A stretch of DNA of 64,000 nucleotides from Coriolopsis trogii (Eukaryota > Basidiomycota > Agaricomycetes > Polyporales > Polyporaceae): NCBI GenBank assembly GCA_020543525.1, contig JAHYIO010000009.1, positions 372,001 through 436,000 of the forward strand. The letters are read 5' to 3'. This document shows, piece after piece, positions 13,107-22,455 of this stretch. The notes below the pieces were generated by a model. The model was not told the origin of the DNA, searched no databases, and saw only the letters and a list, made by a program, of their open reading frames with translations. A program made the translations under genes and the position numbers. Within the stretch, counting starts at the first letter, position 1; each line of letters opens with the position of its first letter.

Positions 13107-14004
13107 CTACTCGCGCGCGAAGTAGCTCTTCCCGGCCTCCGCCAGTGCTGCCTGTCAGGTCAATCAGAGGTAAGTTGCTCATTCGCTTGTGTCGAGTACC
13201 CGATCGTGACCATGATCGAAAGCTTACCTCGTCCCATACGGCTACAACAGCAGGGTGTGCCTTTGCATCCTCGATATACTTCTGTATCCGCGCATACTTT
13301 GGCAGCTTTAGGACATCCAGAATCTTCCTGCCCTCACCAAGGGCATACTTCCCAATCTCATGCTGCGCGAACAGGTGAACACGGAGCAGCAGCGGGACGA
13401 TGGCAATATCCGCGATAGACCAAGGTCCAATCGCGAATCCCTTGTCCGAAAGAAGAGGTTGCAGGGTATCTATAGCCTCGATGATGACGCTGGCGGGCTC
13501 TCCCTTGTACGCGAACCGCGCCAAGGCATCCGGGAAGTTGGCCTGGAATTGGGAAATCACGAATCGTGCACGGGCACGGAGTACCGGATCTTCTGGGAGG
13601 AGGCGAGCCTCCGGGAAGATATCCGCGAGGAATTCTACGATGACAAGCGACTCGGCAATCTTTGCGGATTCCTGAGACGGTTCCTCTGGGGCAGTCTTCG
13701 GGCCACCGTAGGAGATGGCGGGGACCTACAAGGTATGTCAAACTCTCTACCCTGAGTCGAAAGATGCAATGAATGTGTGACCTACTTTGCCCAGCGGGTT
13801 CACTTTCTGAATGTACCACTCCGGCTTGTTGAAAAGATCGATGTTACACAAGGTGTACTCTGCATTTGTCACTTTGAGAGCGAGACGGACCCGCTCGGAG
13901 TAGACAGACATCTGCGACATTGGTGTCAGTATTACTGGTGAGTGTATCTCTCTGACTGAGCTCACCGGATGGGAATACAAGGTGATCTGTGGCCGCGATG
14001 CCAT
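13107..14004 (-). CDS. GST-like protein, Ser at the catalytic position (cluster member 1)
   Basis: This is a soluble glutathione-transferase fold protein, expected in the cytosol and possibly acting in detoxification. Four exons are joined in phase. Exon 1 encodes MASRPQITLYSHP, exon 2 MSVYSERVRLALK through NKPEWYIQKVNPLGK, exon 3 VPAISYGGPK through the C-terminal helical domain (FAIGPWSIADIAIVPLLLR, VVAVWDE), and exon 4 AALAEAGKSYFARE. Thioredoxin-fold features (VPAI with cis-Pro, ESAKIAESLVIVEFL) are intact. The position equivalent to Cys of the CPYAHR site in the GST at 37.5 kb reads S-V-Y-S-E-R, so the Cys is missing. The length of about 240 residues is normal. It is the most divergent intact member of a local GST family. 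Confidence 0.85.
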
Positions 14005-14549
14005 TGTGAGCAGTTGTTGATGGCTGGTACGGGTCTTGCATACCCCATAAACCCACTTCACGTCTTATAGGTACGCTCGACGCTCTTGCCATACTCCGTC
14101 TATTCCTTCTCCACTGACTTACCAATATGCCCTCGGACCAGAAATTCGCCAAGGCTGCCACTCTGCTGTATGACTCTCTCGCGAAGCCCGGCTCTCGGGC
14201 TTTGTCATCAAGGGCAATGTCCGATAGTTCATGAACACCGCGTGTCAGATAGGCAGCTATCCATCAGCCGGTGTTACAATGGTTCAATCAGGAAGTAGTT
14301 GTCATACCCTCAAGCATGATTCACAACATATTCAGCCCCCCCCGCTACGTACGCCGCGCAACAAACCCTACTCTTCCGAACCACTGCGTATGCCATAGCG
14401 GCCCCTACGGCGCTCGTGACATTGATTTGTGCGTTGAAATGAGGGAAACCTCTTCGTCGAGCTCGATCATCGAAGGTGAAATCACAGGAGACGTTCCCGT
14501 CAGTGACCATCTTGTATCGCTGGCCACATTTCACCACTGACCTCGACAA
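14005..14549. other. Spacer with possible GST debris
   Basis: This spacer holds the promoter side of the first GST-like gene. On the + strand, position 14279 begins a 15-base match to the first codons of the GST-like gene at 19.5 kb (MVQSG), but no further similarity follows. A long open frame on the minus strand continues from the pseudogene at 14550 and has no family resemblance here. Confidence 0.35.
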
Positions 14550-14880
14550 ATTCAAGGATCGAGACCGTGTCTTGACATCGTCGATATACTCCATTGTCGT
14601 CTCAACTCTGTACGCCATGAGGGTATCCAGCACTTGTGCCGCCCACAACATACGAATTAGGATAGGTGCGATGGTCACATCCGCAATCGACCACGATCCC
14701 ACCACGAAGCCGTCCTCCTCCATCGCGCTGAGCAGGTCCGCACCACTCCCGGTCTTTCCGTTGATGAAGGATCGCATGAAGGACCCGGCGACGAGCGCGC
14801 CAAAGTAAGTGATGATGAAGCGTGGCCTGCCGGTGGACGTCACCCCCAATGGAATGGCATCAACGGCAGGCTTACTCACT
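14550..14880 (-). pseudogene. GST-like pseudogene, C-terminal fragment
   Basis: The minus frame reads RPRFIITYFGALVAG, then EEDGFVVGSWSIADVTIAPI and LIRMLWAAQV, ending near EYIDDVKT. This parallels RFVISQFQANF ... FAIGPWSIADIAIVPLLLR ... KYIEDAKA of the neighbouring intact gene. The N-terminal thioredoxin part (start exon, NKPEWY block, VPAI block) is absent upstream, and the end that should read FQATFDE is lost. It may still be transcribed, but it cannot make a complete GST. Confidence 0.65.
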
Positions 14881-15154
14881 GCCATGGGTATGGTTGGTTT
14901 CAGTACATGTGTCCTTGTATGGCTCCGACCCCGGCAGCGACAATCAGAGACGTCGTCGTACCATGGGGCTGACAAATTGTCCTACGCTGTGTCAGTTAGG
15001 TATGGCGGAGAATAGCAGGGGGGATGACAATGCACACTTGATTGTATGAAACACCATTTGAATGGCAAGTCGTGAGAGTCTGCCCCTTCAATAAGTGACA
15101 AATCATGAAGTCGGAGGTGCGCACGACATTCTGTGATCGAGTTCAGACGTTGAA

Positions 15155-15502
15155 CTATGTCATACGTCGCCTGGAAAATCCGCCTGGCTGTGACGTGCCC
15201 TAGTACATACCTTATGACCTCGGCGTCCTGTGACTGTTGCAGTGTCTCAAAAGCATTCCTCCTCGCGCCTATCGGATTCCCCAGCATAATGATGCGCGCA
15301 AGTAAAGGCGCAGCAGCGTTGTCCGCAAGGACTATGCGCCAGTCGCGAAGTCTCGCATGGCCGACAGGCTATTCCAAATGGCCTTCAGAGTATTGATGAG
15401 GATGTTTAGATACATTTTGACCACGGTGCAGTCTTTAAACGTGTCCCAAACGGTCTGGATGTCGTTATATCTGAGGATGCGCGTGGCATGTACAAGCTTC
15501 AT
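15155..15502 (-). pseudogene. GST-like pseudogene, highly decayed C-terminal domain
   Basis: One minus frame reads MKLVHATRILRYNDIQTVWD, resembling KLARARLFVNLFDTQFYPAL of the intact copies. After a frame change the next reads DWRIVLADNAAAPLLARIIM, then NPIGAR and ARRIFQATYD. These parallel EWSIADIGVGPLLVRLVM, NEIGKY and QPVFQATFDE in order. The shift of frame, loss of the N-terminal half and weak identity show an old, dead copy. The alignment was made by eye. Confidence 0.6.
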
Positions 15503-15855
15503 GGTCGTAGTCTTCCAAAATCAGCGTCTACGCAGACCACCCCATAAGGCATTTCTACCTTTAGGTGAGTGTTGAAGCATCGTTGCAAGCGGGAAGCATT
15601 TTCGAGCCCGATGTGAGAGGAAGAAGAGTCAGAGACATGGCGGTCCGACTCGATATGGCTAACAGGCGCCCCGCACGAATGCAAGCGCGAAGTTCCTCTT
15701 CTTGCTCGCGCCTAAAGGATAGTACTAGTAGGCATGCGCACTTGTCGACGAACGGTCCACTCTGTAAACCAACGCGTAGCGCTGCCACGTAGAATCCACG
15801 CAGAAACAAACGCGGGGCGCGCGAGCATCTAGAGGTACAGTCTACGTACTAGCCT
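15503..15855. other. Intergenic, no gene recognised
   Basis: This lies upstream of the decayed GST copy and next to the stop codon of the flavin monooxygenase. Nothing is recognised. Confidence 0.4.
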
Positions 15856-17520
15856 CTAGTAGGCCAGCGAGTTCTCGACTTCAGGTACCCCATGCTCCTC
15901 CTCGTACTTCTCCTGCCACGCGGTGAGTCGCGCCATGAGTTCCGCCCATTCCTCTTCCGTCCTAACACCCTCTAGCCACTCGCGTTCCTCCCCGAGCACC
16001 TGCACGCGGTCCCAAGCCCTCTTGAGCAGGAACGAGTTCGCCCGACCCCTGCGCCGCCACGGCTCAACGAACTTCCGCCCGTCTTGGGGCAGCGCACCGA
16101 CGTCCTTCAGGTACTGAACAACGGAGTCCTGGTAGTCGTGGTCCGTCTCCGACTCCGCGACCAACCGGTGACCAACGTAGTAGGGATCCAGTCCCTCTTT
16201 GCGGAGCGCGTCCTCGCGCGCGACGAGCTCCGAGAGCATCTCCTCCTTGCTGGGCAACACAGATGCGTTCGCGAGAGCGTGAGCAATGAGGAGACTCTGG
16301 GCAATGTCAGATGGACAGTTCGCGACGAGTACGGGGAGCCCGACGAATGCTAGCGCAGTCGGCGGGATTCCTGGCGCCAGGCTGAAGATGTGCCGATGGA
16401 TGGGGAAGATGTATCGTAAATTGGTGGTGAGCGTAGGGGCAGTGGTTGAGTTGTACGTAGTCTGCGGTTCGACGGAGAGAACCGAGGAGTGCGGTGGACT
16501 TAGGAAAGGTACCCGGAACTCATAGCCCGTTCCGAGAATGAGGGAGTCGACGTCGTCCAGATGGGTACCGTCTTCGAGCACGACGGAGGTGTTTGTGAAG
16601 TACGCAATGCGGGGAACGGGTACGACGTTCGCTCCTGGAGTGGGCTTGTTCCTGGGAGTCAACGATTGGTAGGCCTTAACAGTTGAGGTCGGTTATCGAA
16701 GTCGAATAAAAAGAAGAGAAGGACGTACTACCCGTGCAACCTCACCCACTTGCAGGGCGGCATCGCGTCCACTGGCCCCTGCCCCTACAATGATCACACT
16801 CCGATTCGCGTACTTGTCCGGCTCGCGATAGTAGATAGAATGAATGATGTCCCGGTTGGGTGTTCCCGAAGGCGTGTTCGCCAACCAACCGTCAGTGCCG
16901 TTCCATCGTGGGATGTGCGGATAGTGGTTGTGCCCGTTCGCGACGATGAGGTGGTCAAAGCTGTGCTTGAGCGTATGTCTTCCGTTTGAGGACTGCACCT
17001 GGACTTCAACGTCCCAGCGGCCCTGGTCGCTGTCACCAATCCAGTTGGCCGCCACCACCCGATGGTGTAGCCGAATGTATGAAGTCAAGTTGTAGTACTT
17101 GGCGTAGTCTATATGGTATTGTTCCACATATTCGTGCGACGGGAAAAGCGGAGTGTAAGGCGGATACGTGAAGTTGATGTAGGTCATGGTTGGGTGTGGT
17201 GTATTCGTGTGCAAGAGCGGGTACAGCGGGGACTCCGGGAGCTCTGGATAATGCGGAAGAGGACCTTCAGGATCGGGGAGCCATACCCCGCCCACATTCC
17301 GCCGTTGTTCAAAGAGAACGACCTCCCAGCCCCGCCGCACGTCCTCCGGGAGGTCGAAGAGTGTCTTGAGAATGGCAAGGCCGCCGCTCCCCGCGCCGAC
17401 GATAGCAATAGACTTTGATGTGCCAGCGGAGGAAGACGAAGCCGAGAACGATTGCTGGTCGGCGACCGTAGCTAGCGGCAAGAGTAGCGCGAGAGCAAGG
17501 AGACGAAGCATGGCAAACAA
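15856..17520 (-). CDS. FMO-like flavin-dependent monooxygenase with signal peptide
   Basis: This is a predicted FAD/NADPH monooxygenase, expected to oxygenate N- or S-containing or other small substrates. Two exons are joined near 16735-16680 (VARV to AYQSLTPRNK). The protein starts MFAMLRLLALALLLPLATVA, a strong signal peptide or anchor. The FAD site IVGAGSGGLA follows at about residue 40. Then come NVGGVW, the FMO-type block FDHLIVANGHNHYPHIP and a second Rossmann motif VIIVGAGASGRDAALQ for NADPH. The LILGTGYEF block (ATG/GTG-type motif) is present. Many N-glycosylation sequons (NFT, NLT, NGT, NRS, NTS, NST, NAS) agree with a secretory-pathway location. The length of about 540 residues is normal. 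It sits beside the GST-like genes, so a joint role in xenobiotic handling is possible but is an inference. An alternative start lies 9 bases downstream. Confidence 0.88.
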
Positions 17521-18585
17521 AAGACCCTCGTCAAAACGATGAAGTGAGGAGCGAGCAGAGTCGCCTCCATTGCTGAACTAACAGCATCCATGAGATATAG
17601 TGTGTCGGGTCTGGGAACCTGTGGGCGGCGAAGGAGCTCAATGGACATAAGCTGCGATTGCTTGATGACAGAGTGATATGGCGCAATCCGAGATTGCTTC
17701 TTTCGTACAGTGCAGTAGGTGACGGAACTTGGGGGTTCGGCGGATGGCGATACGTGTGAGCGTACGAAATCCGGGCTTCTTGTCGCCCAGCTACCATGGT
17801 TCAACAGTACTGTAAAAGAAGTTAGAGTGCTTTAGTCTATATTCTGCGTCTTACGTCACCCCAGCCGCAAGTTGTACACAGACTGCCAAAATGAGCGCTT
17901 GCACCCGACCAAACACCGGCCACCTTACGACTAGCGCAGTGTGAGGCGAGATTGTTATCCACAGCTGAGCTATCTTAGTATCTAGTGGTTTGCGATGAGC
18001 GAGTGTACGAAGCTGATTCAGTGAAGCCTAGGTGCCGGCAGTGCAGTTACGGATATCCCCATCAGACCCGACAGCCACTACAGCACAGATAATTTAGAAT
18101 GAGAAGACGTGACGAAGGGGATTACCAAGCCACAGATGAGCCATGAGTAATGCAGAAAACTGGCAAGCCGTTCTGAGAGAAGTTGGAGGAACTGGCCACG
18201 TTCACGCGGCTGAACCCGAAGATCTTCTCTCGATATGGTATCCTAGACGCCTAGGCCTTGATCAGAACTTCATCCCTACCCGCGCAGCAAACATCACAAT
18301 CGTTTATTTCCAAGGGCAATCATACAGCGTTGCTTCGACCACCTGGTGTTAGCACACAGAGGCGATGGGTGGCGCGCCACAATAATCTTCACGTTGCATA
18401 CAGGCAACTTCTTAAGCTACCCGAAGATATGGGTCGCCAGTCATCTGTTCGATAGCACTGAGCTTGAGGTAAGTACGAGTGCTAGACATTTAACTCATTG
18501 CAGAGTGCATATCCGATCTCGTCCGCAACGATGCGCGGGAACTGCACAATCGTCGCCCTATCCGTGCATACGTCCATAAAACGAG
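17521..18585. other. Intergenic, no gene recognised
   Basis: This region holds the monooxygenase promoter and the 3' flank of the GST-like gene at 18586. Small + strand frames at 18143-18579 show no family features. From about 18549 the sequence is part of the 2.2-kb duplicated unit. Confidence 0.45.
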
Positions 18586-19490
18586 CTACTCCCGCTGCAG
18601 ATAAGGACTCTTCACCACAATCTTCAAGCATGCCGCCTAACATGATATCAGTACATCATGCATCACTACAAGATTCGTGATACAACGCACCTCATCGAAC
18701 GTCGCCTGGAAGACCGGCTGCTGCTTGACATCTTGGATATACTGCAAGAGCCTTGCAAACTTCGGCGTCCGAAGAATTTCCAGCGTGCTCTTCCCCACTC
18801 CGACCGGATACTTCCCAATCTCGTTCTCCAGGACCATCACAAGGCGCACCAAGAGTGGCCCCACTCCAATGTCCGCAATGGACCACTCCCCCACGGCAAA
18901 CCCAGTGTCAGGCAGGAAGGCCTGGAGTTTTTCTAGCGCCTGAAGTACAGCGGTGTTATCCGCCGTCCCTGTGACGAACGCCCCAAAAGCAGGATAGAAC
19001 TGGGTATCCACGAGGTTGATGAAAAGCCGTGCACGTGCGAGCTTCGCCGGGTCGGCGGGGCGAAGACCTGCTTCCGGGAAGAGGTCGGCGATGAACTCGA
19101 CAATGATGGCTGACTCGTTGATTTTGATCGACTCAGGAGAGGGCTCGTCTGCGGGTGTCTTCGGGCCTCCATAGGTGATGGCTGGAATCTACGTCATGAA
19201 CGCAGGCCGTCAGTGCGATAGAGAGGTAGGACCAAGGTCGGACGACTCGCCTTGCCGTTGCCAAGTGGGTTGACTTGGGGAGTGTACCAGGAAGGCTTGT
19301 CCCAAGGGTCGATAGTGTATACTGTGTAATCGGCCTTTGCCAACTCAAGCGCGATATGTACCCGTTGGCAAAAGGGAGACTCGGTGTGCTTCAAGAGCCA
19401 TGCAGGTCAGTCACGTCCGACATTAACATCTAGAGATGTTACGCGACGTACCCTGTGTGTGTAGAGAGTGATCTGTCCTGATTGAACCAT
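18586..19490 (-). CDS. GST-like protein, duplicated copy A
   Basis: This glutathione-transferase fold protein of 241 residues has four exons: 19490-19452, 19388-19251, 19188-18691 and 18636-18586. It starts MVQSGQITLYTHR and continues HTESPFCQRVHIALE. The thioredoxin fold shows NPLGNGK|IPAITYGGPK and ESAIIVEFIADLFPEAG. The C-terminal domain shows FAVGEWSIADIGVGPLLVR and QQPVFQATFDE. Where the GST at 37.5 kb has C-P-Y-A-H-R this copy has S-P-F-C-Q-R, so Ser replaces Cys and a new Cys sits three residues on. Intron 2 has a GC donor. The gene is paralogous to 20786-21687 and shares its promoter layout. Function is inferred from the fold only. Confidence 0.9.
19189..19250 (-). other. GC-AG intron 2 of GST-like copy A
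   Basis: The donor is GGCAAG|GCGAGT and the acceptor GACGTAG, 62 bases long, with a CTGAC branch-like site. The same intron in copy B (21390-21451) is also 62 bases but begins GTGAGT, so the GC donor arose by a single T-to-C change or reverted to GT in the other copy. Confidence 0.75.
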
Positions 19491-19588
19491 CCTGGGAATA
19501 GCGGTCTACGAAATCGCAAGTGGAGGAGCTTCAAAGGGATCGTCAGGGCTACTTGACTTGTGGATACGGTTGGTGACTTACCTGTGGG

Positions 19589-19595
19589 CTTTATA
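19589..19595 (-). promoter_or_regulatory. Probable TATA element of GST-like copy A
   Basis: On the minus strand this reads TATAAAG inside a block shared with copy B (TATAAA followed by CCACAGG), about 100 bases before the start codon. Conservation between the copies supports it. Confidence 0.5.
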
Positions 19596-20179
19596 CCTAT
19601 CTCTTTTTTCGACCACCGATCGACTCAAACGCGTCAACCTCAATACTCGTGTCACTATGTCCATCAGACACGTGGGCCTGTGCGACATTGTATATGTAGT
19701 CAGGGGGCCAGTTGCCACTCGGTTGTGGCCGGCAACACGGGTGACAAGAGTAGACGTGGAATATATGGATCATATCACCGCTCAACATGTGTATATAATC
19801 CCGGTGAGTCGGGGAAAGCGCGCGGTAGTCAGCAATTCCCCGATCGTGTCGGGACTCGGGGAGCTTGTTTTGGTTGCTCAACGGTCATGGAGTTGTGATC
19901 TGAAGTCGTACTGGGATGAGAGGAGCAATCCTGAAAGGTGGTTAGAGGAACGATCTCCCGGAGTACACAAAACACCACAGCTTCCAACATCAGACAAGTA
20001 CGTTAGTCGTTAGCATGATGCAGGACGAAGAGATATTGACGCAATATTGCGCGAGACAATGGTGACGAAGCGCGCGAGGCAAACCTCGATATCTTCTGTA
20101 AATGATTGCTGGGGATCTGGGCATGATAATGCGTATCGTGAACAAATCGACAAGGTTGGGGTCAGTGTAGTTGAACTCA

Positions 20180-20401
20180 CCTTCCCGGCCGCGTTGACTT
20201 TTCATGACGGCCGGTTCATGATGTTAATGTTGCATTTCAACCGTGTACTGGGCCTTCGCTCTCTCCGGCGCAATATACATCCGATGTCAGTAGGGAGAGT
20301 ACTAAATATCACGCCAGGAGCTCAGTCATTGATAGTGGAAGAAAGTGAGACTCTGTGCGTACATTGTGCGTATCGAAAGTGTTTTGTCCAGATTGGACCA
20401 T
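20180..20401 (-). pseudogene. Relic of a third GST-like copy (exons 1-2 only)
   Basis: The minus strand from 20401 reads MVQSGQNTFDTHN, close to MVQSGQITLYTHR of the intact copies. After an intron-like gap it reads RMYIAPERAKAQYTVEMQH and then a stop, parallel to RVHIALELAKADYTVYTID. It ends in a recognisable donor-like GGGAAGGTGAG at about 20175-20185, matching the intron 2 border. The body (exon 3 and exon 4) is missing. This is a broken copy stranded between the two intact genes. Confidence 0.75.
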
Positions 20402-20785
20402 CGTGGTTAACCCGTAGCGCGTGGATACACGATGAAGGGATGTTGTACAGGCAGATGCTTTGTTGATCTGACATCTCTGTCAGCCGCCTCTGCAGGGCCC
20501 GCGCTGGAAGCCCCGAGTTGACTCAGTGATTCCCCGAAGCGTCACGATGAGTATCAGAGGATGTGTCCTGAGGGACACGTGCGAGGTACTGCGGACTGTG
20601 AGACTCGTCGTTTGCTGCGCCATGACGTCTCACACTAGTATAGATGCGTAGGGGTCGTGACAAGGTAGAAGGGGAGCAAGAGCAAGTCTGCATTTCCTTC
20701 ATGAAGAATTCTACATCTTTCGTCGGCCAAGACGACGAGCGGGAATTAAACGATCGTCGCCCTGACCGTATGCTCCCGAAACAGG
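20402..20785. other. Spacer between broken and intact GST copies
   Basis: This lies upstream of the relic and downstream of copy B. No gene is seen. From 20752 it belongs to duplication unit B. Confidence 0.45.
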
Positions 20786-21687
20786 CTATTCCCGCTGGAG
20801 ATAAGGGGTCTTCCTCATAGCCTCCAAGCATGCCACCTAACACAACGTCAGTACACCATGCGCGATTAAGACACTATGCATAACAACGTACCTCATCGAA
20901 CGTCGCCTGGAAGACCGGCTGCTGCTTGACATCCTGGATGTACTTCAGAATTCTTGCAAACCTGGGCGACCGGATGACGTCCAGCGTGCTCTTTCCCACC
21001 CCGACCGGGTACTTCCCAATCTCGTTCTCTAGCACCATCAGGAAGCGCACCAAAAGCGGTCCCGCTCCAAGGTCCGCGATGGACCACTGGCCCACGGCAA
21101 ACCCAGTTTGAGGCAGGAACCCCTGGAGCGCCTCCAGCTGTTGGAGTACGGCTGTGTTGTCCCCCGTCCCTGTGACAAACGCCCCGAGCGCAGGGTAGAA
21201 CTGCGTGTCGAAGAGATTGACGAAGAGCCGCGCGCGTGCGAGCTTCACTGGGTCGGCGGGGCGGAGGCCGGCCTCGGGAAAGAGGTCGGCGATGAACTCG
21301 ACAATGATGGCTGACTCGTTGAGTTTGACCGACTCGGGAGAAGGCTCGTCTGCGGGTGTCTTGGGGCCTCCGTATGTGATTGCTGGAATCTGAATCATAG
21401 GTGCACGCGGTCATTTCAATAGAGAGGTACGATGATAATAGGGTAACTCACCTTGCCGTTGCCAAGTGGGTTGACTTGGGCAATGTACCAGGAAGGCTTG
21501 TCCCAAGGTGCGATAGCGTATACTGTGTAATCGGCCTTCGCTGACTCTAGCGCGATATGCACCCGATGGCAGTAGGAAGACTCAGAGTGCTTGGTAATAA
21601 TGCAGGTTAGTCACATCTGGCAGATACGCAAGATATTATGGAACGTACCCTGTGCGTGTAGAAAGTGATCTGTCCAGTTTGAACCAT
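20786..21687 (-). CDS. GST-like protein, duplicated copy B
   Basis: This paralogue of the gene at 18586-19490 has the same four-exon structure. Exon 1 reads MVQTGQITFYTHR, exon 2 HSESSYCHRVHIALESAKADYTV through PSWYIAQVNPLGNGK, exon 3 IPAITYGGPK through QPVFQATFDE, and exon 4 VACLEAMRKTPYLQRE. The active-site stretch is S-S-Y-C-H-R, so the Cys of the Cys-type family is again Ser. Fold markers (PESVKLNESAIIVEF, FAVGQWSIADLGAGPLLVRF) are intact and there is no stop or frameshift. Introns all have GT-AG borders, including intron 2, which is GC-AG in copy A. It is predicted cytosolic and its substrates are unknown. Confidence 0.9.
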
Positions 21688-21775
21688 TGTGGGAGCAGTA
21701 GTATATGATACCGCAAGGGGAGGAGATTGTCCAGGCTACTTCAGTTCTGGGTACGATTAGACCCAACACCTGTGG

Positions 21776-21783
21776 ATTTTATA
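21776..21783 (-). promoter_or_regulatory. Probable TATA element of GST-like copy B
   Basis: On the minus strand this reads TATAAAAT, about 90 bases before the start codon and in the same context (before CCACAGGTG) as the element of copy A. Confidence 0.5.
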
Positions 21784-22455
21784 CGATGCCCATCATACCT
21801 CGCGACCATGGAATGAATGGGGTGTAAGCCTGGACACTCGTGTCACTAGATCCGTCGGACACGTCGGCGAGCCCTACAACATTGTATATGTAGTCCGTCG
21901 ATCAGTCATGACTGAATTGTATTGCGAGGCGCGTAAGAGAAGTGAATGTGGAAGATTGGACTTTATGGAATATGTCGCCCCTCAACCTGTGCATGTCATC
22001 CCGGTGAGTCGGGGAGAACGCGCCGTAGTCAGCAATTACCCGATTGCTGCGGGACTCTGAATGAGTCGTGCGAATGTCTTTGACTTCTGAGCGAGAGTCG
22101 TATCGGAATGAGGGGAGGGATTCTAAGATGGTTAGAGAAGAACGGTCTACCGGAATGCACGACACCGCCACGGTTTCCAAGAACATACAGACTTAAGCTG
22201 CCCAGTCGAGTGACGTGATGCAGGACGAAGCGGCATTGGCGCGATATTGCGCCAGACAATCACGAAGCACGCGAGGCAAACCTTGTCATCTCATCACATC
22301 GCACTGTCGAAAACGTCACCTCAGTCCTCCGATAGCTGATAACTGATAGGCGGTACTCACCTGTATCTGTGAGTGCGCAAAACGTCCACTGCGAACCAGT
22401 TTATGCGGCGCGGCAAAGGCTAGCATACAATTCGCAAAACAATTGGAGCGCACAC

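Larger units (their letters stand above)
18549..20095 (-). repeat. Tandem duplication unit A (GST-like gene plus upstream region)
   Basis: This unit is similar to 20752-22290 from the 3' flank (atcgtcgccct) through the coding exons and the promoter to about 500 bases upstream. Shared non-coding blocks include cccggtgagtcgggg, gatgcaggacgaag and gcgaggcaaacct. Equivalent points lie about 2.2 kb apart (stop codons at 18586 and 20786). The copies differ by many substitutions and small indels outside the exons. Confidence 0.85.
20752..22290 (-). repeat. Tandem duplication unit B (GST-like gene plus upstream region)
   Basis: This is the partner of unit A at 18549-20095. The shared upstream blocks include a cccggtgagtcgggg string near 21999, gatgcaggacgaag near 22219 and gcgaggcaaacct near 22270. 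Order and orientation are the same as in unit A, so this is a direct tandem repeat. Confidence 0.85.
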
